Source of the DNA: Phaseolus vulgaris
Taxonomy: Eukaryota; Streptophyta; Magnoliopsida; Fabales; Fabaceae
Reading direction: 5' to 3'
NCBI RefSeq assembly: GCF_000499845.2
Contig: NC_023751.2
Coordinates: 33,478,309-33,542,308 of the forward strand
DNA: 64,000 nt
In this document: positions 11,991 through 24,436 of the stretch, one piece after another
Position numbering within the stretch: position 1 is the stretch's first letter
Layout: the number at the start of each line of letters is the position of its first letter
Translations under genes and position numbers: made by a program
The notes under the pieces: model-generated
The model's input: the letters and a program-made list of their open reading frames with translations, nothing else
Told to the model about the DNA's origin: nothing
Databases searched by the model: none

Positions 11991-14066
11991 GTTCAAGAAA
12001 ATGACCAACACGATTAAGATTGAGGAATTTACAGGAAAGAACAACTTTAATCTACGACACATCAAGACAAAAAAAAATCTTTGTTGAAAGAATAGGAGTT
12101 TGGATGCTCCTATCTAGTAGGATTGCACACTTGGAGAAGTTAGTTTTGAGAATTCAAAAGGATAAGGCTTATTTGCTAATCATTTTTGTCTCTTTTAGAG
12201 GAAATTCTTTACGAGGTAACAATTGAAGACACAACTTATGGGTTCTGGTTAAAGCTAAAGAAGTTATTCATGACAAAGTTTGTATGTAGTAAATTGTTTC
12301 TTAAAAAATAGTTGACTGAGATTTGCATGAAGGAGAGTTCATCCTTAAAGGAGCATCATGATGAAATAAATGAAATTGTAATGGATCTAAGGGGTATGGA
12401 TGTGAAGATGAAGCATGAAGATCTAAGAGTGATCCTTAGGGGCAGTCTTCCCCCCTTCGATCATGAATTTTGTTAATCTTTTTAGTGTTGGTAAGTATTA
12501 CATCACACTGAAGGATGTGAAGTCTTTCCTATATGATCATAACATTCAAACCAAGGAAAATGGAGGAATAAACGAATTTGGGTCATCTGGGTTTATAACA
12601 TCTAATGTTGCTAAAGGTAGAGAAAAAAAAGAAAGAAAATGTTAAGATCAATCTCAAAAACATATAACACTACAAGGAAGAACTGATTCATTCAAAGAAA
12701 AATTGTCTTAAGAGATGGGACAAAGATTCTTTAGCTATTATGCCTCAAGATGGTTCAATATCTTATGAAGATCATCTAATGCTTGCAAAGCGATAACCTG
12801 AATTACTCTAAAGAACGAATTATAGGCTCTAATTGTACTTTCCATATGTGTCCAAACCAGAGTTGGATTTCTTTATATGAGTAAAGGGCTAGCGATAATG
12901 CTATGATGGACAATGAAAATCCCTGCAAAATTGTGAGCATTGAGTCTATAAAGATTTTCATGCAAGACTGTGTAATGAGGACATTTTATGATGTTCGTCA
13001 TATTCTAGAATTGAAAACAAACTTGGTTTCAATGGGGGCACTAGATGCTAGTGGGCTCACTTATAATGTTGAAGATGTTGTGATGCAGGTGTATGAAAAA
13101 AGTAGTTTTATGGTAAAGTAGGGAAACATGGTGGAGGTATACAACGTTTATCTTTTACACGTTGAAGCAACTATCTAAAGCATCATCCAACCACATTGAA
13201 AGGTATTCTCAAGTACACAATTAGAGTTTGGAAAGGAGATCATATGGACACATCAAATAGTTTTCAACCAGTAGGATCTAAGTGGGTCTATAAAAAGAAG
13301 GTTTAATGTTGCGGTGTTAAAAATCTAATGTTGAAGTTAAACAATCTAAAGTATTTTATATTGAATCCATCATATATAAGGTTTTTCTAGTGGCCAAAGG
13401 GTAAATTCAAAAGGATGGAGTGGACTACATTGAGATTTTCTCACCTGTAGTCAACCACACCTCCATCAGGTTTCTACTATTGCTTGTGGCTTTCATGGAT
13501 ATGAAGTAGGAGTAACATGATATGACAACCTCTTTCCTCCATGGAAACATTGAGGACCATATTATGATGTCTTAATTAACTTGGAAGTTTTGAAGAACTA
13601 GAGAAGGAGAATTGGGTTTGCAAAATAAATAGGTCCTTCTATGGTTTAAATCAATCTTTAAGGCAATGGTACAAGAGGTTCGATGAATTCATTTTCTCTC
13701 ATGAGTACTTCAAAAGATTGATGGGAATAAATTCAGAAGGTCCTAAATCGTTTTTGCATGAGTGGTGTCAAGCTAATTGCTACTCTATTAACATAGTCCA
13801 TTGACTTATTTATAATAAGTACTACTCTATTAGAAGTCAAGAAGGAATACATGACTCACATTCCTTATAATAGTGCAATAGAGAGTCTTATGTATGTCAT
13901 GATTTGCATTAGATTAAACATTGCTCAAGTAGTTAGTCTAATGAGCACTTACATGATTAATCCTAAAAAGAAACATCGACAAGTGGCAAAACATATACTT
14001 AAGGACCTTAAGGGTACGTTGACTATAGGACTCGTCTATGAAGAAGACATAACGACTAGTGTATAG
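11991..14066 (+). pseudogene. Decayed Ty1-copia retrotransposon relic (gag, protease region, RT, RNase H)
   Basis: Broken frames read in copia order. Around 12000-12480 are gag-like motifs (IEEFTGKNNF, then ESSSLKEHHDEINEIVMDL, then a SLPP motif). Around 12880-13121 is the post-protease region (YDVRHILELKTNLVSMGAL). Around 13400-13700 are reverse transcriptase remnants (VAKG, VDYIEIFSPVV, SFLHGNIED). At 13851-14066 is the RT/RNase H joint (PYNSAIESLMYVM and NPKKKHRQVAKHILKDLKGT). Many stops and frameshifts interrupt it. The integrase block is missing between the second and third parts, an internal deletion. No LTRs were found, so it looks old. Confidence 0.8.
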
Positions 14067-15435
14067 CTATGGAGAAAAAAAAAATTAAATAATAAATAAA
14101 ACTCTTATATAGTAGAGTTTATTTTTTGTGATTTGTTTTTAGAAATTAGAAATCCGCTTACATTTTATTTCATGTAAAAATATAGGTATAAATAGTAAAA
14201 ATAGTTTGAATTGTAATTCCCTTGTTATTTGGTTAGTTTTTTTTTTTATGTTGTTCATAATTTTTTCGATAATTTCTTTATCAATGAATGATGTTGTTTC
14301 CTTCTAGTTACTTTTTACCAATCTAGTTGTTCAAACAAGTTTTTATTTACGGTATAAGTTTGATATTTCTTTTAGTTTGAATTACTTAGTAGACTTCAAA
14401 CATAATGTTCATATCATTGAATCATATAGTTATACTGAGTTCAAGCTTTAGAACTTCAAAATCACATAAAAGAAAATTAAAAACCCTAAAGTCATGAGTA
14501 ATCTTTAAAAGAACAAGGCAAATAAAATAGAATTAAAAAAATAAAGTGCTAATCCAAATTGTTCTTACCTTAGGTGCAATATTATTTTTAGAGTTTAAAC
14601 AAATCAGGATCCTGAAAATTTAGTTATTGTCCTGCGCTCTAAATTAGACTCTCCCGTACAGTAATTTAAAGAAGACAGCCACGCATGGGTCTCTGGTGTT
14701 ATTTTTTTTTTGCTTCAAACTTGTTCTTGCGTCCAAAAATGGAAATGGGACAGGGTTAACATTTCTTTGGTGGGTCACGTCAGAGGAAGAAGATCGTGAT
14801 CGTTGCAGATCTTTCAGGGAAGGAAGTTCACACAGATGTCAAAATTGATTCGGCAGAAGCTGTACAATTCACTGTAGGCACTGGCCACAAATGCCCTTAT
14901 AGATTTCTTGTTCGATCATCGAGAGTGACATGCCCACAAGAAACTATTAACAACAATCTACGTATCTAAAACTAAAGTAACTCTATAACTACTTCAAAAT
15001 AAAATCTACAGAATAGACAGTAATTAGATTAAAGTCTGTTGTGACAACATTATTAAGGTTAATGGAAGTTTGTTCCACCAAGTGTTTACTTCAGAATAGC
15101 AACCTTAAAAGCTGGAACATAAATTTTATCCAATATAACAAGAAAGTGAGAGTATCTATGAAGTTTATGAGTGGATAGTCACCGCCGACACTGCAACAAC
15201 TTAAACACCCCTTCCTTGTAGACCACCTTACTGTTCCGAAGCAAAGGTTGACTCACAAGGATTTTTAAAAAAAAGCTTTGAATTTTAGATACCTACATTC
15301 ACATTAATGTGAAACAAAATAATTTTTTTTATACTATTTTTCCAAACTCTGCTGCAACACACCAGTTTGCCTTAAATTCCCTCACCTGCCCATCTAACCA
15401 TTACATTCTGCACTATTTATTCCACTTTTCCTCTC
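14067..15435. other. Intergenic region upstream of PME gene 1
   Basis: No gene recognised. The 14640-14900 part is somewhat richer in G+C. The last few hundred bases presumably hold the promoter of the downstream pectin methylesterase. Confidence 0.4.
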
Positions 15436-15445
15436 TTTATAATAT
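15436..15445 (+). promoter_or_regulatory. Candidate TATA box of PME gene 1
   Basis: TTTATAATAT lies about 46-55 bp before the chosen ATG. That spacing leaves a short leader of about 20 nt. Inferred from sequence and position only. Confidence 0.4.
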
Positions 15446-15490
15446 GCAACTCTCCTGAGCTTGTTACAACACAACACGGTTCTTCTCCCA

Positions 15491-17400
15491 ATGGCGCTTT
15501 CTTCAACCAAATACTTATCTCCAACAGTGGCCACACAAACACTCATCTTCTTCTTCCTTTTGTTTTTTCCTACTGTGTTCACTGCCTCGCATGGCGGCAG
15601 CAGCAGCAGCATCAACCCCGTGGGATTCGAGTCTCTGAAGGTTTCGCCTTCTGAATTCGCGGGGACAGTGAAAACTGTGGTTGATGTGTTGCAAGATGTG
15701 ACCTCTATCCTCTCTGAGTTTGGTTCCGGCTTCGGAGACTCGCTTCTTTCTAACGCCGTCTCTGATTGTCTAGATTTGCTTGACCTCTCCTCTGATGAAC
15801 TTGATTGGTCTGTCTCTGCTACCCAGACGCCCCAAGGTATCATCTTCCTCTTCAAAACTTTGTCACTGTATCTCTACCATGTTTTTTCTTCACATTTATC
15901 TTTCGAAATCTCTGCTGAAAGATGAAAACGCATATACTAAGATTTCCAGTTCCATTATTCTTTAATTCTTTCTTACACAGAAATGCATTTTGAAAGGTAG
16001 AATAAGCAATTTTGGGCTTTTATCTTATTTTTATTTTCAGTCTAGTTCTCCGTTTTTCTTTTCGGTTTTAAAATTTGGTCGAGTATGTCAATTATCACAG
16101 TTTTTGACTGCTAAAGCTGTGTACTTTTTCAATTGTGTCCATTTTCAATTGGAATGACTTGACCAAGTTATAACTAAAGGTTAAAACCCAAATGGTGAGC
16201 ACAAGTATCAAATTACTAATTTCAGCCATCTTAGAAGCAATATATTGGTATTGCAAAATTAAAGACAACTTTTTATTTTCTGAAACTTGTATACCTTATG
16301 TTGCAGGGAAGCATAACAGCACAGGAAACCTAAGTTCAGATTTGAGGACATGGGTAAGTGCTGCACTTGCGAACCAAGACACATGCATGGACGGATTCGA
16401 CGGCACCAACGGCATTGTTAAGGGTTTAGTGTCCTCAGGGCTAGGCCAAGTGATGTCATTGCTGCAACAACTTCTTACACAGGTGAACCCCGTTTCGAAC
16501 CACTTCCCTTTCCCTTCCACACAAGGGCAGTTTCCGTCGTGGGTTAAACCAGAGGACAGCAAGCTGCTCCAGGCAAATGGGGTGGTCGTGGATGCGGTGG
16601 TTTCCACCGATGGTACCGGGAACTTCACCAAGCTCATGGATGCAGTCATGGCTGCGCCTAATTACAGCATGAAACGCTACGTGATATTCGTGAAGAGAGG
16701 GGTTTACCATGAGAACGTTGAGATCAAGAAGAAGAAGTGGAACCTCATGATGATCGGAGAAGGCATAAGTGCCACTGTTATCACCGGTAACAGGAGCTTC
16801 ATCGACGGTTGGACCACGTTCCGGTCAGCAACTTTTGGTAAGAACACTCCTCCATATACTTTACTTACATATAAAGTAGTATAAAGTAGGATGTAACAAG
16901 TTCCATAAATATTTTTAGAAAAAGAAAGTTTCGTAAGTTAAAATAAGTTATGTATACGACAATTTTTTTTTTACTATTTTTTAATTTATTTACGAATTAA
17001 TTTTAATATATAATTTTTTTTTTCGTATTTTCAATCTAAAAATATTTTTGGAGAAATTCTTCTGTCCATATTTTTTTCTCCTTCGTTTAATTCTGAGGGC
17101 CCAATTTTTGGTATTTTCTTTTGTCATATTGGAGAGAATCGTACTGTTACAATTAGATATAACAAGTGATACATTCTTAATGATTTTGAATATGACATTA
17201 ATAAAAAAATATTCTTTTAAAATTTGATTTTTTTTTTACTTATATATATATGTTAGGAAATTTAAATTTTTCATATAAATAATATTGAATAAGTCAATTC
17301 TTACTTCCAGAGAAGCCTATATTAGGATTTTTTTTCAGTTTTTATTGAATGAGGGTTTTAATCATATATAATCATTACTAATTTTATCATCATGTAAAAA

Positions 17401-17431
<31 letters not shown>

Positions 17432-19236
17432 ATAATAATAATAATAGTAGTAGTAGTATGACGAAAATAAATTTAGATGTTATATTGAAAGAAATTTGAT
17501 GTAAAAAACATTTAAAAAAAATGTTAAGTAACAAAATTAGCAATAATATTGTCTGTATAAGACAGTAATATAAAATTAAATCCTACAAATGCTTTGATTT
17601 ATTTAAATGAATAATTTGTGGTGAAATATTTAATTTATAAGATAATGACATGCTAATCTCAGCAAGAACATTGACTTAGTATGAATTATTTTGTGCATGT
17701 TTTTGTAATACTGAAGGAGACCTAAAGTTGACTGCTATTACCTATTTGGAGGAGCATCACAATAGATAACATTAACTTAACAAATTAATATAATAATATT
17801 TTAATTATAGTTAATTTATTTTTTAATTAAAAATATTATTATAATATGTTGTGAAGTATTTATTGTGTAGTTGTTGCCGATAAAAATAAATAAATTCTGT
17901 GATTATGAAAGAAGTTTTTTCCATTCCCGAGGTTAGGTATATCCTACCATATTACAAGTGTGTGTAGGAGCACACACATGAGATGTTTACCATACCTACA
18001 AACATGATACATGCATCCCCACTTAAGAGGTGAAAGAAAAAGAAAGAACCACAGAAAATAAAATAAAATAAAATTAGAAAAAGTAATCGTAGTGTGTGCT
18101 ATGATAAAAAAAAAGAATTAAGTATTTTGAACACAGAAGAATAGTTTAATTAAAAAAATTATGAAAGATAATTTCGACGGAATTAGTTATCGTACTTTAT
18201 TGATAAAGCTGATGAAACAACTGCATATGATTAATGTAGTTATTAGAAATATGAGGAAAATAGAAAGAGATGAAGTTAGTGTTAAGTTGAAGATGTTGTA
18301 CGTGAGAAAAAAAAAGTACGTTGTTACGTATGATTCATCCAATGCAAAGTTGGCAAGTTGGCCCTACTATTTAAACGCTAACCACGTACTAACATATTAT
18401 TAATCCATGAATGCAAGTATTAATGATGAAAATAAATGTGCATGTGCTGCATTAATTACGTTCATGAGACCAAAAAACACTTTTATTTTTTATATTTTTA
18501 GTTATTTATTTATTTATGTGGTTGGTTTGCATGAGTAGCTGTGAGTGGCAGAGGATTCATAGCACGAGACATTACCTTCCAGAACACAGCAGGACCAGAA
18601 AAGCACCAAGCGGTGGCACTGAGATCAGACTCTGACCTCTCTGTATTCTACCGATGTGGGATTTTTGGTTACCAAGACAGCCTTTATACTCACACCATGC
18701 GCCAATTCTACAGAGAATGCAGAATCAGTGGCACTGTGGATTTCATATTTGGTGATGCCACTGCCATTTTCCAAAACTGCCACATAGAGGTCAAAAAAGG
18801 GTTGCCAAATCAAAAGAACACCATCACAGCTCAAGGAAGGAAAACCCCTGATGAACCAACTGGTTTCTCAATCCAGTTTTGCAACATTTCTGCTGATTCT
18901 GACCTTGTGAACTCGGTTAACTCCACCCACACATACCTTGGCAGACCCTGGAAACCATATTCCAGAACAGTTTTCATGCAGTCTTACATCAGTGATGTGT
19001 TGAGCCCAGAAGGGTGGTTGGAGTGGAATGGGGACTTTGCCTTGGACACATTATACTATGCAGAGTACTTGAATTATGGGCCTGGTGCTGGTGTTGCTAA
19101 CCGAGTGAAATGGCCAGGGTACCATGTGATGAATAATTCTAGCCAGGCTAGTAATTTCACAGTATCACAATTTATTGAGGGGAATCTTTGGCTACCTTCA
19201 ACTGGTGTAACCTTCACATCTGGATTGGAAGAATGA
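15491..19236 (+). CDS. Pectin methylesterase with inhibitor-like pro-domain (type I), three exons
   Basis: Exons 15491-15836, 16307-16837 and 18539-19236 join in frame across GT/AG introns to give 524 residues. The product de-esterifies cell-wall homogalacturonan, releasing methanol. A hydrophobic stretch at about residues 16-31 suggests secretion, and a PMEI-like helical pro-region follows to about residue 190. Catalytic-domain residues line up with carrot PME: Q316, Q338, D339 (GYQDSLY), D360 (GTVDFIFG), R428 and W430 (LGRPW). The usual basic processing motif before the mature enzyme is weak (DSKLLQ follows WVKPE). The ATG at 15491 is the first in frame. Intron 2 is long (about 1.7 kb, with an ATT/AAT microsatellite near 17400-17455), against 107 bp in the paralogue at 50991-52729. 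Family call is certain; exact isoform is unknown. Confidence 0.93.
17400..17458. repeat. ATT/AAT/TAG triplet microsatellite in intron 2 of PME gene 1
   Basis: A run of ATT triplets passes into AAT and then TAG triplets. The ATT-then-AAT order makes it self-complementary. Confidence 0.85.
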
Positions 19237-20093
19237 AATTGAAACACTGCCAAATCTTTCATGTCCTTGTTGTACTTTGCTTATTCAAAGTGTTTTTTTC
19301 AGAGCAAAGAACCAGATGAAATGTAAAAAATGGTGGTGGGTAGGTGTTCAATTTCATTAATTTGTACTTTGGCTATTTAATATTTTTCTGTTTGGTCTCG
19401 GAATTGGGTGTTCCTCAATGTTGTGCTGCACGATACAACTTGAATAAGCTTAAAGAAGTGCCTTGTGTATTGTTTCGTAGTAGGAAAATGTTTGGTAGGT
19501 AGTTCTTGATACCCAGAGAAAAAGAGTACTGTTAAAATGTTTGTAAACAAAGATATTACAAGAATTGTTACATGAAGTCATTTTCGCACTTTTCTCATTA
19601 GGTGAAAAGCTCTTTTTTCTTGAGGCATTAAGGGAAGCCTTTATCCCTTGTGGTGTCAAATAGTTTTTTATGGTCGGTACTATGGGGATCTACTAAGAGA
19701 TTGTACTGAATGTTATTAACATACGCTCTGATATTATGTCGTAACAGATAATTTATAATCATGTTCATAAGTCGTTGATGTATGGCTTCAAACACTTAGT
19801 CATTGTATTTAGTATCTCATTTCATCTTATTAGGAGCTACCATGCAAAATGTGACATAGTAACGAACACATGATTTCACAATTGGTGAAAATAACAAGTA
19901 GGTTAGATGCACATAAGTGATTTATACACCCATTTAATAAATGAATCAATACCTCATTGACTTTGAGTTCATTTTCAAGAAGATTATGTTAAGGTTACTT
20001 TCTTACCAATGGAAACTAATCATACATAATAAAAGTTTAGTCCTCGTATGTCTAGAATTTCTCTTATAAAAGGTTAAGACAAAGGATCGGGAT
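19237..20093. other. 3' flank of PME gene 1
   Basis: It holds the presumed 3' UTR and A+T-rich intergenic sequence. No further gene is recognised; the short minus-strand frame at 19450-19659 has no family signature. Confidence 0.4.
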
Positions 20094-21212
20094 ATATATT
20101 AACACCACAAACAATAAAAAAAACATACATTTTACAAATCAATAAAACAATATTTTAATCATATTTAATTTATTTTTTAATTTTAAATATTATTATATTT
20201 TTGAGTCCTGATATATTGACATCCTCGACAGTAACACACATTCGACGTTGCAAACATGGCAATGACGTGACAGAGTAAGATTGCACGCGAATGAGCAGCG
20301 CGAGCTTCAAAATAGGGTAAAAAAGAATATATTACATTGGTTCTTAGAAACAACCGGTGTAATATTATTTTTTTTTACTCAGAATTACCCATATTACATC
20401 GGTTAAGTCATCAAACCGATGTAATATATGGCCCATATTAAAAAAAATTGAATTTTTGTTTCATAAAGAGTGAGTGGGTCATAAATGTCACATAGGTAAC
20501 CACTTACAGACACACGGGTAACCAGTTTTGTGTGTGCCAGTATATGTGGAGAAACCTACATCGGCTAAGCCATCTAACCGATGTAATATATGGTTTTTAT
20601 TGAAAAAAATTGATTTTTTTTCATGAAGAGTGGGTGACCATAAACGTCACATAGGTAACCACTTACAGACACACGGGGTAACCAGTTTTGTGTGTGCCAG
20701 TATATGTGGAGAAACCTACATCGGTTAAGCCATCTAACCGATGTAATATATGGTTTTTATTAAAATAAAATTGATTTTTTTTCATGAAGAGTGCCATAAA
20801 CGTCACATATGTAACCACTTACAGACACACGGGTAATCAGTTTTGCGTGTGCCAGTATATGTGGAGGAACCTGTGGCTAGGTAGTTATGGTAGGGTTATT
20901 ACATCGGTTAAGTCATCTAACCGATGTAATATATGATTCTTATTAAAAAAATTGAATTTTTTTTTCATGAAGAGTGGGTAATCATAAACGTCACCTAAGT
21001 AACCACTTACGCACACGGGTAACCAGTTTTGCGTGTGTCACATAAGTAACCACTTATAGACACACGGGTAGCCAATTTTGCGTGTGCTACGGGTCATATA
21101 TTATAATATAGATGCCAATGTCACATCCTCACCAAATGTCATGTTTGCAGCGTCAATTAATATCACGCAAGCAGTGTCAAGTCTATGTTAGTGACAAAGG
21201 GTGTTAATAAAA
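20094..21212. mobile_element. Probable non-autonomous DNA transposon with hairpin-bearing tandem repeats
   Basis: The segment is bounded by TTAACACC (about 20099) and GGTGTTAA (about 21208), with a loose inverted similarity further in (CGACGTTGCAAACATGGC on the left against GACGCTGCAAACATGAC complementary on the right). The interior has about four diverged units of 156-190 bp; the marker CACTTAC starts at 20501, 20660, 20816 and 21004. Each unit carries a short inverted repeat, ACATCGGTTAA...TTAACCGATGT-like, able to form a stem. No transposase. Class is uncertain; a TA target duplication is possible but weak. Confidence 0.5.
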
Positions 21213-21267
21213 GATTTTTCTATATTATTATAATGTGGTGTCAATTTTGGCTCAATTACCTATCTAG

Positions 21268-22907
21268 CACCATTTACTCTTTTATTTCCCCATCTAGCAC
21301 CCTTTTATTTTTATTTCCCTATTTAGCACCCTTTTGTTTTTATTTCCCTGTCTAGCACCCTTTTATTTTTTATTTCCCTATCTAGCACCATTTCAAAAAT
21401 AAATTAAAAAATAATAAATTAAAAAATTTGATAATTTTAATATTAAATGCATTAAAAAATAAATATTTTTAATGTTTAAAATAGTTATAAATATAATTAA
21501 TGAATAAAGAAATGAGTTTCTACAAAATAAAAAAGTAATAAATTAAAAATGTTTAGTTTAAAATTATTTTTTTTAAGAATGAAGAAAATAAAAAAAATTA
21601 AACTTTACAACAACATAAAAGTTGAATCTATAAACATAAATTAGTATTTATTTTTATTATTATTGATGATGTAATCATGTTAATTTCAAGTAAAAAATAC
21701 ATGACATAATTATAAAAAAATCAAAGTCAATTAGTATTAATTAATAGTGACACAAATAATATTGAAGTGTTTACCCTAAATGCAAAATCCTAAAAAAAAC
21801 TAATGCAATTGCTACACTTAATGCTTAAAAATAAGAAAAAAATGAAATAAATAAATAAATATAGAAAATAAAAACAACAACATTACAATAGGTCTTTCAT
21901 CTTACGAAAGACTATTTGATGGAACTCATAAATGAAGAGTATTGACATGCATACACTGGTCAAATACTCTGTCCAAGTCCCCACATGAAAAGAATCTCAA
22001 AGGTGAGGCCTAAGTCAAGTCGAATAAGGACTGATATGGATATAAAAGAACAAAATGATCAAACAAAAAATATTCATATTGTCAAATATCAGGACACACA
22101 AAAAACACAGGTCCCAACATTACTGGATTGTGCACTTCTCGTCATTAATTATATTTCATTTCTAACAAACTATTTAATGTAACATTGAAGAAAATATTAA
22201 ATAAATGATAATCTTTTATTTATTTTTCTTTACATGATCAACATATACTTATTTAGTATCGCCTTATATTTTTTTTTCTGTCATTCTTTATTTATTTTTT
22301 ATTTTTGTTTTTATTTTATTGTTGTTGTTTTTATTTTCTATACTTATTTATTTTTTCATTTTTTCTTCTCATTTTTAAGCATTAAGTGTAACATTTGCAT
22401 TAGTTTTTTTTTAGGATTTTGCATTTAGGGTAGACATTTCAATATTATTTGTGTCCACTATTAATTAATACTAATTGACTTTGGTTTTTTTTGTAATTAT
22501 GTGTTGTATTTTTACTTGAAATTAACATGATTACATCATCAATAATAATAAAAATAAATACTAATTTGTGTTTATAGATTCAACTTTTATGTTGTTGTAG
22601 GGTTTAATTTTTTATTTTCTTCATTTAAAAAAAATTAAACTAAACATTTTTAATTTATTACTTTTTTATTTTTATTTTGTAAAAATTCATTTTTTTATTC
22701 ATTAATTATATTTCTAATTATTTTAAACATTATAAATATTTATTTTTTAATGCATTCAAAATTAAAATTATAAAAAGTTTGATATTTTTATTTATTTTTG
22801 AAATGGTGCTAGATAGAGAAATAAAAACTAAAAAAATGCTAAAAAAATAAAAAAAATACTAAATAGAAAAAGAAAAATACTAGATAGAAAAATAAAAGTG
22901 AAAAGGT
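21268..22907. repeat. Large foldback (inverted repeat) element upstream of ALS
   Basis: The left arm (about 21268-21895) and right arm (about 22318-22907) are reverse complements over about 600 bp with moderate divergence. Shared landmarks, in opposite order and orientation, are CTAGCACC/GGTGCTAG, TTAATGCATT, CATAAAAGTTGAATCTATAA, GATGATGTAATCATGTTAA, ACCCTAAATGCAAAATCC and TTTTCTAT near the loop. The unpaired middle is about 420 bp. Left-arm outer sequence has tandem 'TATTTCCCTATCTAGCACCC'-like units of about 30 bp (about 21260-21395). Short open frames inside are not genes. It may be a foldback transposon or a duplicated-inverted repeat; no target duplication was found. Confidence 0.8.
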
Positions 22908-22945
22908 GAAGAATTTGAAATTGATTCTTAATTCTTCTTCCTCTC

Positions 22946-22953
22946 TATATAAT
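22946..22953 (+). promoter_or_regulatory. Candidate TATA box of the ALS gene
   Basis: TATATAAT lies about 45 bp before the ALS ATG. A tiny upstream open frame (22961-22981, six codons plus stop) lies between it and the ALS start. Position-based inference. Confidence 0.4.
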
Positions 22954-24027
22954 CATTTCCATGCAGATGGTGTGTTCATAGAACTGTCAGTTCACAATGG
23001 CAGCCACTGCTTCTTCGAGAATCCCATTTTCTGCTTCTTCCAGAACCCCATTTTCTGCTTCTTCTTCCTACTCGGCATTCCTTAAATGCACTGTCAGATC
23101 CACCATCCTTCTCCCTTACCCAACCCTCACCAAGCCCTCTCACGCTCACCCACTCGCAATCTCATTCTGCCACCCCAGGCCTCCGGCAGCTACACCATCT
23201 GCCTTGGTCGTGTCGCCCTCGGCCGCTGACCCCTTCCTCTCGCGGTTCGCGCCAGGCAAGATGCGCAAGGGCGCCGACATCCTCGTGGAGGCGCTGGAGC
23301 GGCACGGCGTCACCACCGTCTTCGCGTACCCCGGCGGCGCGTCGATGGAGATCCACCAGGCACTCACGCGTACCCTAGCCATTCGCAACGTGCTCCCACG
23401 CCACGAGCAGGGCGGCGTGTTCGCGGCTGAGGGCTACGCGTGGTCGACGGGGTTCCCCGGCGTGTGCATCTCCTCCTCCGGCCCCGGCGCCACAAATCTA
23501 GTGAGTAGCCTAGCGGACGCGATGATGGACAGCGTGCCGGTGGTGACCATCACTGGGCAGGTCCCGCGGAGAATGCTCGGTACCAACGCCTTCCAAGAAA
23601 TCCCCATCGTGGAAGTTACCAGTACCATCACCAAACACAACTACCTCATCCTCGACGTCGACGACATTCCTCGGGTCGTGAGCGAGGCCTTCTTCCTTGC
23701 CACTTCGGGCCGGCCTGGCCCAGTCCTGATCGACGTCCCCAAAGACGTTCAGGAGCAACTTGCAGTTCCTAGTTGGGACCTTCCGGTTATGCTCCCCGGG
23801 TACACCGCCAGGCTGCCCAAGCTCTCCAGCGAGGCCCAATTGGGACTGATTGCCAGACTCATATTGGAGGCCAAGAAACCTGTTTTGTACGTGGGAGGTG
23901 GCTCTTTGAACTCCAGCGCCGAGTTAAAGCAGTTTGTAGAACTCACTGGGATTCCCGTTGCCAGCACTTTGATGGGCCTCGAAACTTTTCCTATTGGCCA
24001 CGAGCATTCCCTTTAAATATGTTGGGG

Positions 24028-24032
24028 ATGCA
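24028..24032. repeat. 5-bp target duplication ATGCA (left) of the copia element in ALS
   Basis: ATGCA at 24028-24032 is repeated at 28459-28463, directly outside the two LTRs. Removing the element and one copy brings the two ALS halves together. Confidence 0.9.
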
Positions 24033-24298
24033 TCTTAATATATTTAATTTTCTATTTTAAATTATTGGGCTTTGTTTGTTTGATCCAACTTTCCTTTTTC
24101 TGTTTCAGCTAGGTTTTAATCTTTTTCTTATATATACACCATGTATTTTACTCTCTAGTATACAAGTGAATAAAAGTTTTTTTTATATTTATTTTTCTCT
24201 CTACAATTAGGGTTCATCAAAACCTCTCTTTCTTCATTACGATTACGTGCTACGCTATATTAAAGCATCACAAATATTCATCTTCATTTACTGTAATA
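24033..24298 (+). repeat. 5' LTR of the copia element in ALS
   Basis: Paired with 28172-28458. The last bases CTGTAATA are shared, and the primer-binding site starts at the next base. A 21-23-bp stretch near the end of the 3' copy (about 28400-28435) is shorter here, giving the length difference. Confidence 0.9.
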
Positions 24299-24310
24299 TG
24301 GTATCAGAGC
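24299..24310 (+). other. Primer-binding site of the copia element
   Basis: TGGTATCAGAGC directly after the 5' LTR is the usual initiator-methionine tRNA complement of plant copia elements. Confidence 0.9.
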
Positions 24311-24436
24311 TCTTCGAATGAAGAGTTCTACTGCGCTTCTCTCTGATTTTTATTTCCCTCTTTGTTGTTCTTGGTTATTCTTTTTTTTTTCTGTTCTCTT
24401 TCAAAATCTTGATTGGTTTTAAAAATCTTTTAGGCA

